A stretch of DNA of 9,708 nucleotides from an uncultured Alphaproteobacteria bacterium. Its GTDB lineage: Bacteria > Pseudomonadota > Alphaproteobacteria > Bin95. Positions within the stretch are counted from its first letter, which is position 1. Each line of letters opens with the position of its first letter. Where the stretch lies: contig CAJXVF010000043.1 of assembly GCA_913060845.1 (NCBI GenBank), forward strand, positions 1-9,708, given 5' to 3'. The translations under genes were made by a program, and so were the position numbers. This document shows, piece by piece, positions 1 through 6,629 of the stretch. The notes under the pieces are model-generated. The model was not told the DNA's origin. It saw nothing but the letters and a program-made list of their open reading frames with translations, and did not search any database.

Positions 1-306
1 AACGCGGGCGATGCGTTCACCGCACATCCGCCCGAAATTCTGGAATTCGCCCATCACGCGTTTGGACCAATCGGATTGGTCCGCCAGGATCGCCTTATAG
101 GTTGGGTCGGTTAGCGCGTTCAGGTCCCGGGTTTCGTACCAGGCGAAGTATTTGGGCTGTGCATCAATCGCCACATAGCGGAAGGCGGACCAGAAACCGG
201 CCAAGTCAACGCGTTCGGCGACATGCTCGTTCGTGTACCAGTCGTTATACTCATCCTCCATGGCGTCGGGGATGTCCATGTATGTCACGAGGGCGGCGTC
301 GGTCAT
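1..306 (-). CDS. Partial EthD/DUF4286-like small protein (3' end beyond window)
   Basis: The minus strand is open from an ATG at 306-304 to the window edge: 102 codons with no stop. The start is supported by a GAGGAA ribosome binding site at 314-319, seven bases upstream. The protein begins MTDAALVTYMDIPDAMEDEY and continues with NDWYTNEH near residue 25, GFWSAFRY near 37 and AWYETRDL near 53. The pattern of a short strand, a (D/N)WY..EH segment, then GF..A.RY and a YE..D segment is typical of small ferredoxin-fold, dimeric alpha-beta barrel proteins such as EthD and DUF4286. Members are often found beside degradation genes, but a specific reaction cannot be assigned. It is divergent from glnD, leaving an 82-base shared intergenic gap (307-388). 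The family call is moderately sure; the function is unknown. Confidence 0.75.
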   Translation of the reverse strand, partial: MTDAALVTYMDIPDAMEDEYNDWYTNEHVAERVDLAGFWSAFRYVAIDAQPKYFAWYETRDLNALTDPTYKAILADQSDWSKRVMGEFQNFGRMCGERIARV

Positions 307-388
307 CGATTGTTTCCTCAATTGCGCTATTTCAAAACATGGTACGCTGATCTTCGCCAATTCGCACGGGGTTCGGGACGCTTCGATA

Positions 389-3106
389 ATGGATGCTCTA
401 TCGCCAGTTACAGAGGTCATTGCAGACATAACTGAAATCCGCGCGGCGGAAGCGGATGATCGCGCTGGCCTGCTTGCTGCTGCGAAGCAGGCATGGGCGG
501 ATGTTGAGGCGCAACTGGAGACGCGGTTTCTGGCCGGCGGGTCGGCCTTTGAAGCAATGGAGGCGCGCGCTACCGCCCAGGATGTGATTATCAGCGCCTT
601 GCTCGATCATGCTGCGGAGAAGGTATTCCGGGCGGCTAACCCATCAACAGGAGAACGGTTCGCCGTGATCGCCGTTGGCGGTTATGGCCGCGGCTTGCAG
701 GCACCCTATAGCGACATCGATCTGCTGTTTTTGACCCCCTACAAGCGCGCATCCCGTGTCGAGCAAATGGTGGAGCACACGCTCTATCTGCTGTGGGATA
801 TGGGCATGAAAGTTGGCCATGCGACACGCTCCGTCGAAGAATGCGTGCGCCTCGCCAAGACGGATATGACGATCCGCACCAGCCTGTTGGAAGAACGCTT
901 GGTGTGGGGCGAGGCGCCGCTTTGGGATGAGCTGCGCCAGCATTTCTGGACGGACGTTGTGAATGATGCGGGCGCGTTTATGACCGCTAAGCTTGAAGAG
1001 CGCCAGATGCGCCACGATAGCTTCGGCGATAGTCGCTACATGCTTGAGCCCAATGTGAAAGAGGGCAAAGGCGGCCTGCGGGACCTGCATGCGCTCTACT
1101 GGATCGCCAAACATCATTATGCAGTTGGCGACGTTGAGGACTTGGTGAAGCTTGGCGTTTTGACCAAGGGCGAGCGGCGACGGTTCCGCAAGGCAGCCGA
1201 TTTCCTCTACACAACGCGCTGCCATTTGCATTATTGGGCTGGCCGCGCGGAAGAGCGGCTGACGTTCGATGCGCAGGTCCAAATCGCAGAGCGCATGGGC
1301 TATGCCGACCGCCCCCATGTGCGCGGCGTCGAGCGCTTCATGAAGCACTATTATTTGACCGCGAAGACGGTTGGGGACCTTACCCGAATTATTTGCGCCG
1401 CATTGGAAGCGGAACAGCAGAAACCGGGCCGTTTCTCATTCTCCCGTTTGGTGGAATGGAAGCGGGAGTTGGAAGGCTTTACCCTTTCCGGCGGCCGCTT
1501 GGAGCCAATGGAAGACAATGCGTTTCGCGAGAACCCGTCTGAGATGTTGCGGATTTTTGCTGTTGCTGAACAGCATAATCTGGATATCCATCCGGGTGCG
1601 CTTCGCCTGATCCGGCGGGATATCAAACGCATAGATACAATCCGGGATGACCCTGAAGCGAACCGGCTTTTCCTGGAAATGCTGACATCTGACAAGACCC
1701 CGGCGAAGGCGCTGGGCCGCCTGAATGAAGCCGCCGTGCTTGGCCGTTTCGTGCCAGATTTTGGCCGCGTCGTGGCGCAGATGCAGTACGATATGTACCA
1801 TACCTTCACTGTTGATGAGCACACGATCCGTGCGATTGGCATGCTGCGCCAGCTTGAATCCGGCAAGCTGAAAGACGTGGCGCCAGTCGCGTCGTCCGTC
1901 GTCGGGCAAGCAGCGTCCCGGCGGGCTTTGTATGTGGCGTTGTTCTTCCATGACATCGCCAAAGGTCGTGGCGGCGATCATTCAATTTTGGGGGCGGAGG
2001 TCGCAGAAGAAGTCTGCCCACGACTAGGGCTGGATGAGAGCGACACGGAGACTGTCGCATGGCTGGTGCGCTATCATTTGGTGATGAGCCACGTTGCTTT
2101 TAAACGCGACTTGGCGGACCCACAGACGGTCAAAGATTTCGTCGGCGTCGTGCAATCGTTGGAACGGCTTCGGCTGCTCCTGATCCTGACGGTTTGCGAT
2201 ATCCGCGCCGTTGGGCCCAATACCTGGACGGAATGGAAAGCTTCGCTTTTGCGGGAGTTATATTTCCGCGCCCAGGAAGAAATCGCCGGTGATGACAGTG
2301 ACCGCAGCCTCGCTGGCCGGATCACCTATGCCAAAGAAGCCACCGCTGAAGTCATGACCGATTGGGCCGTTGATGCCCGTGATGCCGCCATCGCCAATGC
2401 GCCACCAGGGTTTTGGCTCTCTGCGCCGCCCGCTGAACTGGCAAAATGGCTCGGCGTATACGCGAAAGCGCTCGCGGCGGAACCGGCCCTTGTGATCGAT
2501 ATTGGCCCAGCAGCGGAAGGCGATGCAAGCGAAGTGGTTGTTGCAACACTGGACCATCCAGGCGTGTTCGCGCGCATTGCAGGTGGATTGGCTGTAGCCG
2601 GGGCCGATATCGTGCAAGCGCAGGCAACGACCTTTTCAGATGGCTACGTGCTCGATGTCTTCACTGTTCCGGATGAGCCAGGTTCAGATTTATTCGCGAA
2701 TGAAAGCCGTGCAGAACGGATCAGACAGGCCGTATCCGGTGCGCTGATGGGTGAGATTACGCTCTCAGAGGAATTGACCAAAGCGCCTGCGTGGCGCCGC
2801 CGTTCAGACGCATTCTCTGTCCCTCCACAGGTCGTGATCGATAACAAGGCCAGCGCCACGCACACCGTGATCGAAGTGGTGGGCCGCAACCGCACCGGCT
2901 TCCTGAACAAGATCGCATGGACCCTGAACCAGCAAGGCCTCCGCATTGCCCAATCCCGCATCGCATCCTACGGCGAACGCGCGGTGGACGTGTTCTATGT
3001 GAAGGACGTCTTCGGCCTAAAGATGGAGCAGGAGGCCAAAATAGCCGCCGTCCGCAAGGCTCTCCTGCAAGCGCTGGATGAGTTGGCAGAGCTTGGCGGC
3101 GATTAA
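389..3106 (+). CDS. glnD: Bifunctional PII uridylyltransferase / uridylyl-removing enzyme GlnD
   Basis: GlnD is the cytoplasmic sensor of glutamine. It uridylylates the PII proteins (GlnB/GlnK) when glutamine is low and removes UMP when it is high, setting glutamine synthetase activity and Ntr gene expression. The 905-residue product has the full family layout. The nucleotidyltransferase domain has GGYGRG at residues 97-102 and the metal-binding pair D109-x-D111 in SDIDLLFL, followed by a conserved EGKGGLRDLH segment. The HD hydrolase domain has VDEHTIRA around 475-482 and FFHDIAKGRGGDHS with the H521-D522 pair. Two C-terminal ACT domains lie at about 716-790 (DHPGVFARIAGGLA) and 825-900 (GRNRTGFLNKIAW). 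The frame is open back to 233, but that would overlap the divergent gene. The ATG at 389 gives a normal family length and has only a weak GGGA upstream. All catalytic motifs are intact. The stop overlaps the convergent monooxygenase gene by four bases. Confidence 0.97.
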   Translation: MDALSPVTEVIADITEIRAAEADDRAGLLAAAKQAWADVEAQLETRFLAGGSAFEAMEARATAQDVIISALLDHAAEKVFRAANPSTGERFAVIAVGGYGRGLQAPYSDIDLLFLTPYKRASRVEQMVEHTLYLLWDMGMKVGHATRSVEECVRLAKTDMTIRTSLLEERLVWGEAPLWDELRQHFWTDVVNDAGAFMTAKLEERQMRHDSFGDSRYMLEPNVKEGKGGLRDLHALYWIAKHHYAVGDVEDLVKLGVLTKGERRRFRKAADFLYTTRCHLHYWAGRAEERLTFDAQVQIAERMGYADRPHVRGVERFMKHYYLTAKTVGDLTRIICAALEAEQQKPGRFSFSRLVEWKRELEGFTLSGGRLEPMEDNAFRENPSEMLRIFAVAEQHNLDIHPGALRLIRRDIKRIDTIRDDPEANRLFLEMLTSDKTPAKALGRLNEAAVLGRFVPDFGRVVAQMQYDMYHTFTVDEHTIRAIGMLRQLESGKLKDVAPVASSVVGQAASRRALYVALFFHDIAKGRGGDHSILGAEVAEEVCPRLGLDESDTETVAWLVRYHLVMSHVAFKRDLADPQTVKDFVGVVQSLERLRLLLILTVCDIRAVGPNTWTEWKASLLRELYFRAQEEIAGDDSDRSLAGRITYAKEATAEVMTDWAVDARDAAIANAPPGFWLSAPPAELAKWLGVYAKALAAEPALVIDIGPAAEGDASEVVVATLDHPGVFARIAGGLAVAGADIVQAQATTFSDGYVLDVFTVPDEPGSDLFANESRAERIRQAVSGALMGEITLSEELTKAPAWRRRSDAFSVPPQVVIDNKASATHTVIEVVGRNRTGFLNKIAWTLNQQGLRIAQSRIASYGERAVDVFYVKDVFGLKMEQEAKIAAVRKALLQALDELAELGGD

Positions 3107-4845
3107 AGCAGCATCTCCAGCCGCTTGATCTGCATCGCTAGGTATTTGGAGTAGATGCGGCACTGGGAGAGGGAACCGGCGGTGTACCAAAGGCCCTGCT
3201 GGGGCGTTGGCGTCCACATGTTGTTGAGTTCCTGAGTGTCTGGGTTCAGGCCCCACACTTTGCCGACAGTGTCCGCAACACCATCACCGAAAAGCTGACG
3301 GGTCATGTAATCCTGGCCTTTGTAACCGGTTGCCAGCACCACGAGATCCGCATCAATTTGAGCGCCGGAATGCATCTGCACGCCATCGGCGGTGAAGGTC
3401 TCAATATCCGCATATTGGATGAGGGCGATTTCGCGGGCGGCGATCAGATCTGATGTGCCGGCGTTGAAGTAATATCCACCACCGCGCTGGCGGTATTTGA
3501 TCGGCCAACCGCTATCGTCCTCGCCATACTCCAACCGAAATCCGGCGGCTTCCAGGCCAGTCAGCAAGGGCGCGTCGATTTCTTTCACCTGTGCCGTGAT
3601 GATCTGATGGGCGCGCTTCACGACAGGCATTGGCATGCCGGAATTAAGCAGATCGCGCTCCGCCAGGGGAGGGCCGTCACCCAGATAAACGCCGTCATAA
3701 AGCTGTGCTGAGGGATCAATATTGACGATCATCGTGGGGCTGCGTTGTACAACAGTCACGTTGGCTTTGTGAGCATGGAGGTGCTGGGCGATATCATGGG
3801 CACTGGTGCCAGTGCCGATTACAAGTGCATTCCGTCCGGCCCAATCCTGGCCGCCTTTGAACTGGCTAGAATGCTGCACGATGCCACTGAATTGATCCAA
3901 CGCCGGGACCTCAGGAATGTTCGGTGTGCCAGATACACTGGTTGCCATAATGATGTGGCGGGGGCGGAGCGTGCGCTCAGTGCCGTTAGCGAGTGTTAGC
4001 TGGGCTTGCCAGCAGTTGCCGTCCGCATCCCATTCGGCGCCCAGAAAATCCGCCTCGGTCCAGAAATTGATTTCCATGGCGTCCACATAGAATTCAATCC
4101 AATTGGCGAGCTTGTCTTTCGGAATGTAGGCCGGGAACGTTGCCGGAAATGGTAGATGCGGGAAGTGGTTGATGGGCGTGCGGTTGTGCAGTTTCAGGCT
4201 GTGATAGCGTTTGCGCCAATTATCGCCGATCCGCTCCATACGGTCGACGACAAGCGTATCGATGCCGAGCCGCCCAAGCTCCGCCGCCGCTGTGCACCCA
4301 GCATGGCCGCCACCGACGATCAGTACGGTCGGGTTACGGCCATCGAACGCTTGGGCAGCTTGGCGCTTATCCAACCAGTTTGGCGCATCCATTTCACCGC
4401 CGATATCGGGTGCATCGGCGATCGGTTGGGGCGCGGCACCTGCGAGCGCTTCAAGCGCTGTCATCAGCGTCCAGGCTTTGCCGTTCGCGTCCAGGCGAAA
4501 CACGCTGACGCAGTCCCCGGCATCTGTCTGAAAGCGTGCAATCGCTTCGACACAGCGTTGGCCAGCTCGTTCAACCCATTGCGGCGGAGTTCTAGCGTCA
4601 TCCAACCGGAAGTCGCGGAGGCCTTCCTTGCTGGCGGCGGCAGCTAGGCTAGGCGCAATATCCGCTGCCCCGCTAAAAACCCGGAGGCTCCAGGTGAGGG
4701 CGACCAGGTCACGCCAATAGCAATCCTCAGCGAACAAGCTGGACAGCTCGCCGCCGCTCGCCACCGCGCTGCTAAATGCGTCCGCCCAAGCTTCCGCCAT
4801 TGCAGCTGGAGACCGTGTCTCCGCCGCCATATCCACGCTATCCAT
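3103..4845 (-). CDS. Flavin-containing monooxygenase with N-terminal NTF2/SnoaL-like domain
   Basis: This 580-residue protein is a predicted class B flavoprotein monooxygenase, using FAD, NADPH and O2 to oxygenate a small nucleophilic or carbonyl substrate. Residues about 15-135 resemble an NTF2/SnoaL-like fold (WADAFSSAVASGG, DLVALTWSLRVFSG, FRLDANGKAWTLMTALEAL). The FAD Rossmann motif VGGGHAG is at 177-183 and is followed by GDNWRKRYHSLKLHNR. The FMO signature FSGIVQHSSQFK begins at F319 with H325. The NADPH motif GTGTSAHD is at 344-351 and LATGY at 504-508. The ATG at 4845-4843 has an AGGA at a rather long 11-base spacing (4857-4860); M6 is a possible alternative start but has no visible site. 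It begins 13 bases after the selenoprotein gene stop, so the two are probably co-transcribed. Its stop (TAA) overlaps that of convergent glnD in the palindrome TTAA. The substrate cannot be inferred; the fold assignment is secure. Confidence 0.93.
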   Translation of the reverse strand: MDSVDMAAETRSPAAMAEAWADAFSSAVASGGELSSLFAEDCYWRDLVALTWSLRVFSGAADIAPSLAAAASKEGLRDFRLDDARTPPQWVERAGQRCVEAIARFQTDAGDCVSVFRLDANGKAWTLMTALEALAGAAPQPIADAPDIGGEMDAPNWLDKRQAAQAFDGRNPTVLIVGGGHAGCTAAAELGRLGIDTLVVDRMERIGDNWRKRYHSLKLHNRTPINHFPHLPFPATFPAYIPKDKLANWIEFYVDAMEINFWTEADFLGAEWDADGNCWQAQLTLANGTERTLRPRHIIMATSVSGTPNIPEVPALDQFSGIVQHSSQFKGGQDWAGRNALVIGTGTSAHDIAQHLHAHKANVTVVQRSPTMIVNIDPSAQLYDGVYLGDGPPLAERDLLNSGMPMPVVKRAHQIITAQVKEIDAPLLTGLEAAGFRLEYGEDDSGWPIKYRQRGGGYYFNAGTSDLIAAREIALIQYADIETFTADGVQMHSGAQIDADLVVLATGYKGQDYMTRQLFGDGVADTVGKVWGLNPDTQELNNMWTPTPQQGLWYTAGSLSQCRIYSKYLAMQIKRLEMLL

Positions 4846-4858
4846 GCCGCAATGGGTC

Positions 4859-5512
4859 CTAAGTTTTCGTCATACCTTCCAGGATTGCTACAACTTCATG
4901 GGGATCCTGGCGCTTGGTGAAGTCCAGGTCCACATGGGCGTGTGCAACGATACCATCAGCACCAATGATATAGGTGCCGGTCACTGGCAGTTCAAAGTTC
5001 TCATTGCCTTGGGTGCCGGGCAGATTAATCCGCTCGCTCCGATAGAAGTCATGCACGACCTCTGGCAATTGAAACACGAGGCCGAAGCTGCGGGCGACGG
5101 CGTTGTCCTGGTCGCTCAACACATCGAACTGGAGTTCATTCTTCTCCATGGTCGATAACGTGTTGTCAGGCGATTCAGGCGTGATCGCAACAAGCGAAGC
5201 GCCAAGGGATTTTATTTTGGGTAACTGCTTCTGAAGAGCATACAGCTCTAAATTACAGTAGGGTCAACACCCGCCGCGATAGAAGCTGTCGCTTAACGGA
5301 CCGCTCGCAAGCTTATCCGCAGAGGATATTTGTTCGCCGGCAGCATTCGACAGTACGAAAGCTGGCATGGCATCGCCTTCTTGCAGGCAGCTTTCAGCCA
5401 AACCTTCGCGGGCAAGCCGGGCGGTGTTCTCATCGATAATCGCCCAGAATTCGTCTGGCATAGCTGCCCGACTTTTGGCTGCCTGGACGGCTAAGTCTTC
5501 TGCTAGCGTCAT
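4859..5512 (-). CDS. Selenocysteine-containing peroxiredoxin-like protein (AhpC/TSA family), read through in-frame UGA
   Basis: This gene encodes 217 residues if the UGA at 5266-5264 is read as selenocysteine 83. The start ATG (5512-5510) has a strong GGAGG at seven bases (5520-5524), and the stop is TAG. Residues 1-82 match the N-terminal half of the peroxiredoxin-like AhpC/TSA family (MTLAEDLAVQAAKSR, DEFWAIIDENTARL, SFYRGG). The same frame continues after UGA with PYCNLELYALQKQLP, LGASLVAITPESPDN, VLSDQDNAVARSFGLV, LPVTGTYIIGADGIV and DFTKRQDPHEVVAIL, ending normally for the family. Cysteine homologues have RGGWCPYC, and here the UGA replaces exactly the peroxidatic cysteine, giving G-G-C82-U83-P-Y-C86. 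No other stop or frameshift occurs, and a SECIS-like hairpin lies just downstream. Expected role: thiol-dependent reduction of hydroperoxides in the cytoplasm, with C86 (U-x-x-C) as candidate resolving residue. It is the first gene of a likely operon with the monooxygenase. The alternative is a pseudogene with a single nonsense codon. Confidence 0.85.
5235..5249 (-). promoter_or_regulatory. Candidate bacterial SECIS hairpin
   Basis: In the mRNA, 19 bases after the UGA, AGAGC (5249-5245) pairs perfectly with GCUCU (5239-5235) around a five-base loop UGUAU. Bacterial SECIS elements sit inside the coding region shortly after the UGA. They have a short upper stem and a small apical loop with a G in its first two positions, often followed by U, which SelB recognises. 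The spacing, stem length and G at loop position 2 all fit. Outer CUG/CAG pairing could extend it across an internal loop. The surrounding codons are more A/T-rich than the rest of the gene. No folding calculation was run. Confidence 0.68.
5264..5266 (-). other. Predicted selenocysteine codon (UGA, Sec83)
   Basis: The in-frame TGA reads 5266 to 5264 on the minus strand, between TGT (C82) and CCC (P84). It sits at the alignment position of the peroxidatic cysteine of peroxiredoxin-like proteins. TGA is used as an ordinary stop by other genes in the window (ends at 6614, 8533, 6630 and 8551), so general reassignment of UGA is excluded. The call depends on the organism having SelA/SelB/SelC/SelD, which are not in this window. 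Confidence 0.82.
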
Positions 5513-5624
5513 GGATAATCCTCCAATGCGTCTTTGATTTAGAAAGGTTAGCAAATAAACCTCCCACTCGCATATGGCGGCTGAGTATGGGGTTATGCTT
5601 GGACACTTAGAGTAGAGGTATGCC
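5513..5624. promoter_or_regulatory. Divergent promoter region between selenoprotein and exported-protein genes
   Basis: This 112-base gap separates two divergent start codons and must hold promoters for both. It contains the GGAGG site of the selenoprotein gene (5520-5524, minus) and the AGAGG site of the exported-protein gene (5614-5618, plus). It is A/T-richer than its surroundings. I could not identify convincing -35/-10 pairs or an operator. Confidence 0.5.
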
Positions 5625-6614
5625 GTGATCTTAAAAGCAGTCACGTTCTTGGCAGGTTTGTGTTTTGCCGGGGCCGCGTTAGCAGATGCGCCGGAAGATT
5701 ACAGGCGGATGCAGTATACTGAACCATGCGGGTATCTGCCTTCTCTCGATCAGGGGCTTGTAAAGCAGCTGCAAGAACAGCCAATATGGAGGACTAATTT
5801 TCCAGAGAGTGTGGCGCTGGCACGCATTTTGGGCGAGGGCGGGCATGTATTGCCTTTCATCGCTCGTGATTTAGCCGCCGAGCAATCAAAAGCCCAAGTT
5901 AAGCAGAAATATGGACGCGAAGTTGGCCAAAGCGTCATGGGCGTTCAGATGCGGCGGTACATCCGCGGCAATTCCTCGGCTGGCACGCCAACTACGCCAA
6001 AGTCTGCATTATTGGGCGAGCGCGGCGATAATCTGTTTGAGATGATGGAACTCAACGCTGTTTATCTGAATGTTATCTCAGCTTTATTAGGCGATGGCAT
6101 CCCCGCCCGTAAGCGTCGGGACGCCAACTTGGCGACCAACAATGGCTGGCTGGCTCTCTCTCGTTTGGAAGCGAAACACGCGGCAGACATTGTACGAATT
6201 ACCATGATCCAGGGAGAAACGCCGTTAGGTCGCGATGAGGCTGAAGCATTTGTTTGTTTGGCCAACGCCGTTGAAGGGTTGTTTACCTATCGGATTGAGA
6301 CAGATGTGCGGGCAGTTGACCTCAATACTCTCGCCAACGCTATGCTTCGGTCCGCCGCCCGGTGGGGCGCGTTAAGCGGTGGGAAAGATGCCGGTGCGAC
6401 AGCGGCTGAGACATATTCTGAACCAGAGTTAGAGCTTTACTGGAAAGCGGGCGACGTGCTCGCAAAGACGGCAACGAAAGCGGCGAACGCCAGCACGCCT
6501 GATCGCCCGCCTGGCGATCAGGTCTTGCGCGAAATTTACGGCAGGCTACAAGCTTTAATCGCAAGTCGAGCAGCGTTGCTGCTCGAAATAAATGCCGGGT
6601 CCAGCCGACCCTGA
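5625..6614 (+). CDS. Unrecognised exported protein with N-terminal signal peptide
   Basis: I do not recognise this 329-residue protein. The GTG start at 5625 is preceded by AGAGG at six bases (5614-5618). Residues 1-20 form a Sec-type signal peptide: K4, a hydrophobic core (AVTFLAGLCFAGAA) and an A-L-A cleavage site before D21. C13 is not in a lipobox (L at -1), so a lipoprotein is unlikely and the mature protein is probably periplasmic. The mature part is mostly helical-looking and charged, with two cysteines, C35 (EPCGYLP) and C211 (AFVCLAN), which could form a disulfide. No further membrane segment, catalytic motif or repeat is evident. It is divergent from the selenoprotein gene and convergent with the SDR gene, so it is probably transcribed alone. 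Its codons look somewhat more A/T-rich than those of glnD. It is a real gene judging from start, signal peptide and length; the function is unknown. Confidence 0.8.
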   Translation: MILKAVTFLAGLCFAGAALADAPEDYRRMQYTEPCGYLPSLDQGLVKQLQEQPIWRTNFPESVALARILGEGGHVLPFIARDLAAEQSKAQVKQKYGREVGQSVMGVQMRRYIRGNSSAGTPTTPKSALLGERGDNLFEMMELNAVYLNVISALLGDGIPARKRRDANLATNNGWLALSRLEAKHAADIVRITMIQGETPLGRDEAEAFVCLANAVEGLFTYRIETDVRAVDLNTLANAMLRSAARWGALSGGKDAGATAAETYSEPELELYWKAGDVLAKTATKAANASTPDRPPGDQVLREIYGRLQALIASRAALLLEINAGSSRP

Positions 6615-6628
6615 AGTAGATTCACTTC
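6613..6628. terminator. Possible weak bidirectional terminator hairpin
   Basis: GAAGT (6613-6617) and ACTTC (6624-6628) form a perfect five-base inverted repeat with a six-base loop. It lies between the convergent ends of the exported-protein gene (6614) and the SDR gene (6630). The position suits a shared terminator, but the stem is short and there is no T-tract on either side, so support is weak. Confidence 0.3.
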
Positions 6629-6629
6629 G

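Noticed and set aside
233..388. N-terminal extension of GlnD by 52 residues
   Set aside because: It would overlap the coding part of the divergent EthD/DUF4286-like gene, and the extension has no resemblance to GlnD N-termini.
644..1348. Long minus-strand frames inside glnD (also at 1351-1962 and 2258-2617)
   Set aside because: They lie opposite conserved GlnD domains and show no family motifs; these are shadows caused by codon bias.
4859..5149. Separate 96-residue protein starting at ATG 5149, beginning MEKNELQFDVLSDQDN
   Set aside because: It is only the C-terminal half of the peroxiredoxin-like gene. The frame is continuous upstream to 5512, and the ATG is an internal Met with conserved family sequence before it.
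4844..5158. 104-residue plus-strand frame opposite the peroxiredoxin C-terminal half
   Set aside because: It is a shadow frame: the minus strand carries clear peroxiredoxin motifs, and this frame shows no family features or ribosome binding site.
5264..5266. UGA read as tryptophan (alternative genetic code) or a frameshift repair
   Set aside because: Other genes here stop at TGA and use TGG for Trp. The frame is identical on both sides of the TGA, so no insertion or deletion is needed.
5264..5644. Separate 126-residue protein ending at the TGA, with a start at 5644
   Set aside because: The extra N-terminal residues overlap the divergent exported-protein gene and lack family similarity; the real start with GGAGG is at 5512. 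The TGA is better explained as selenocysteine.
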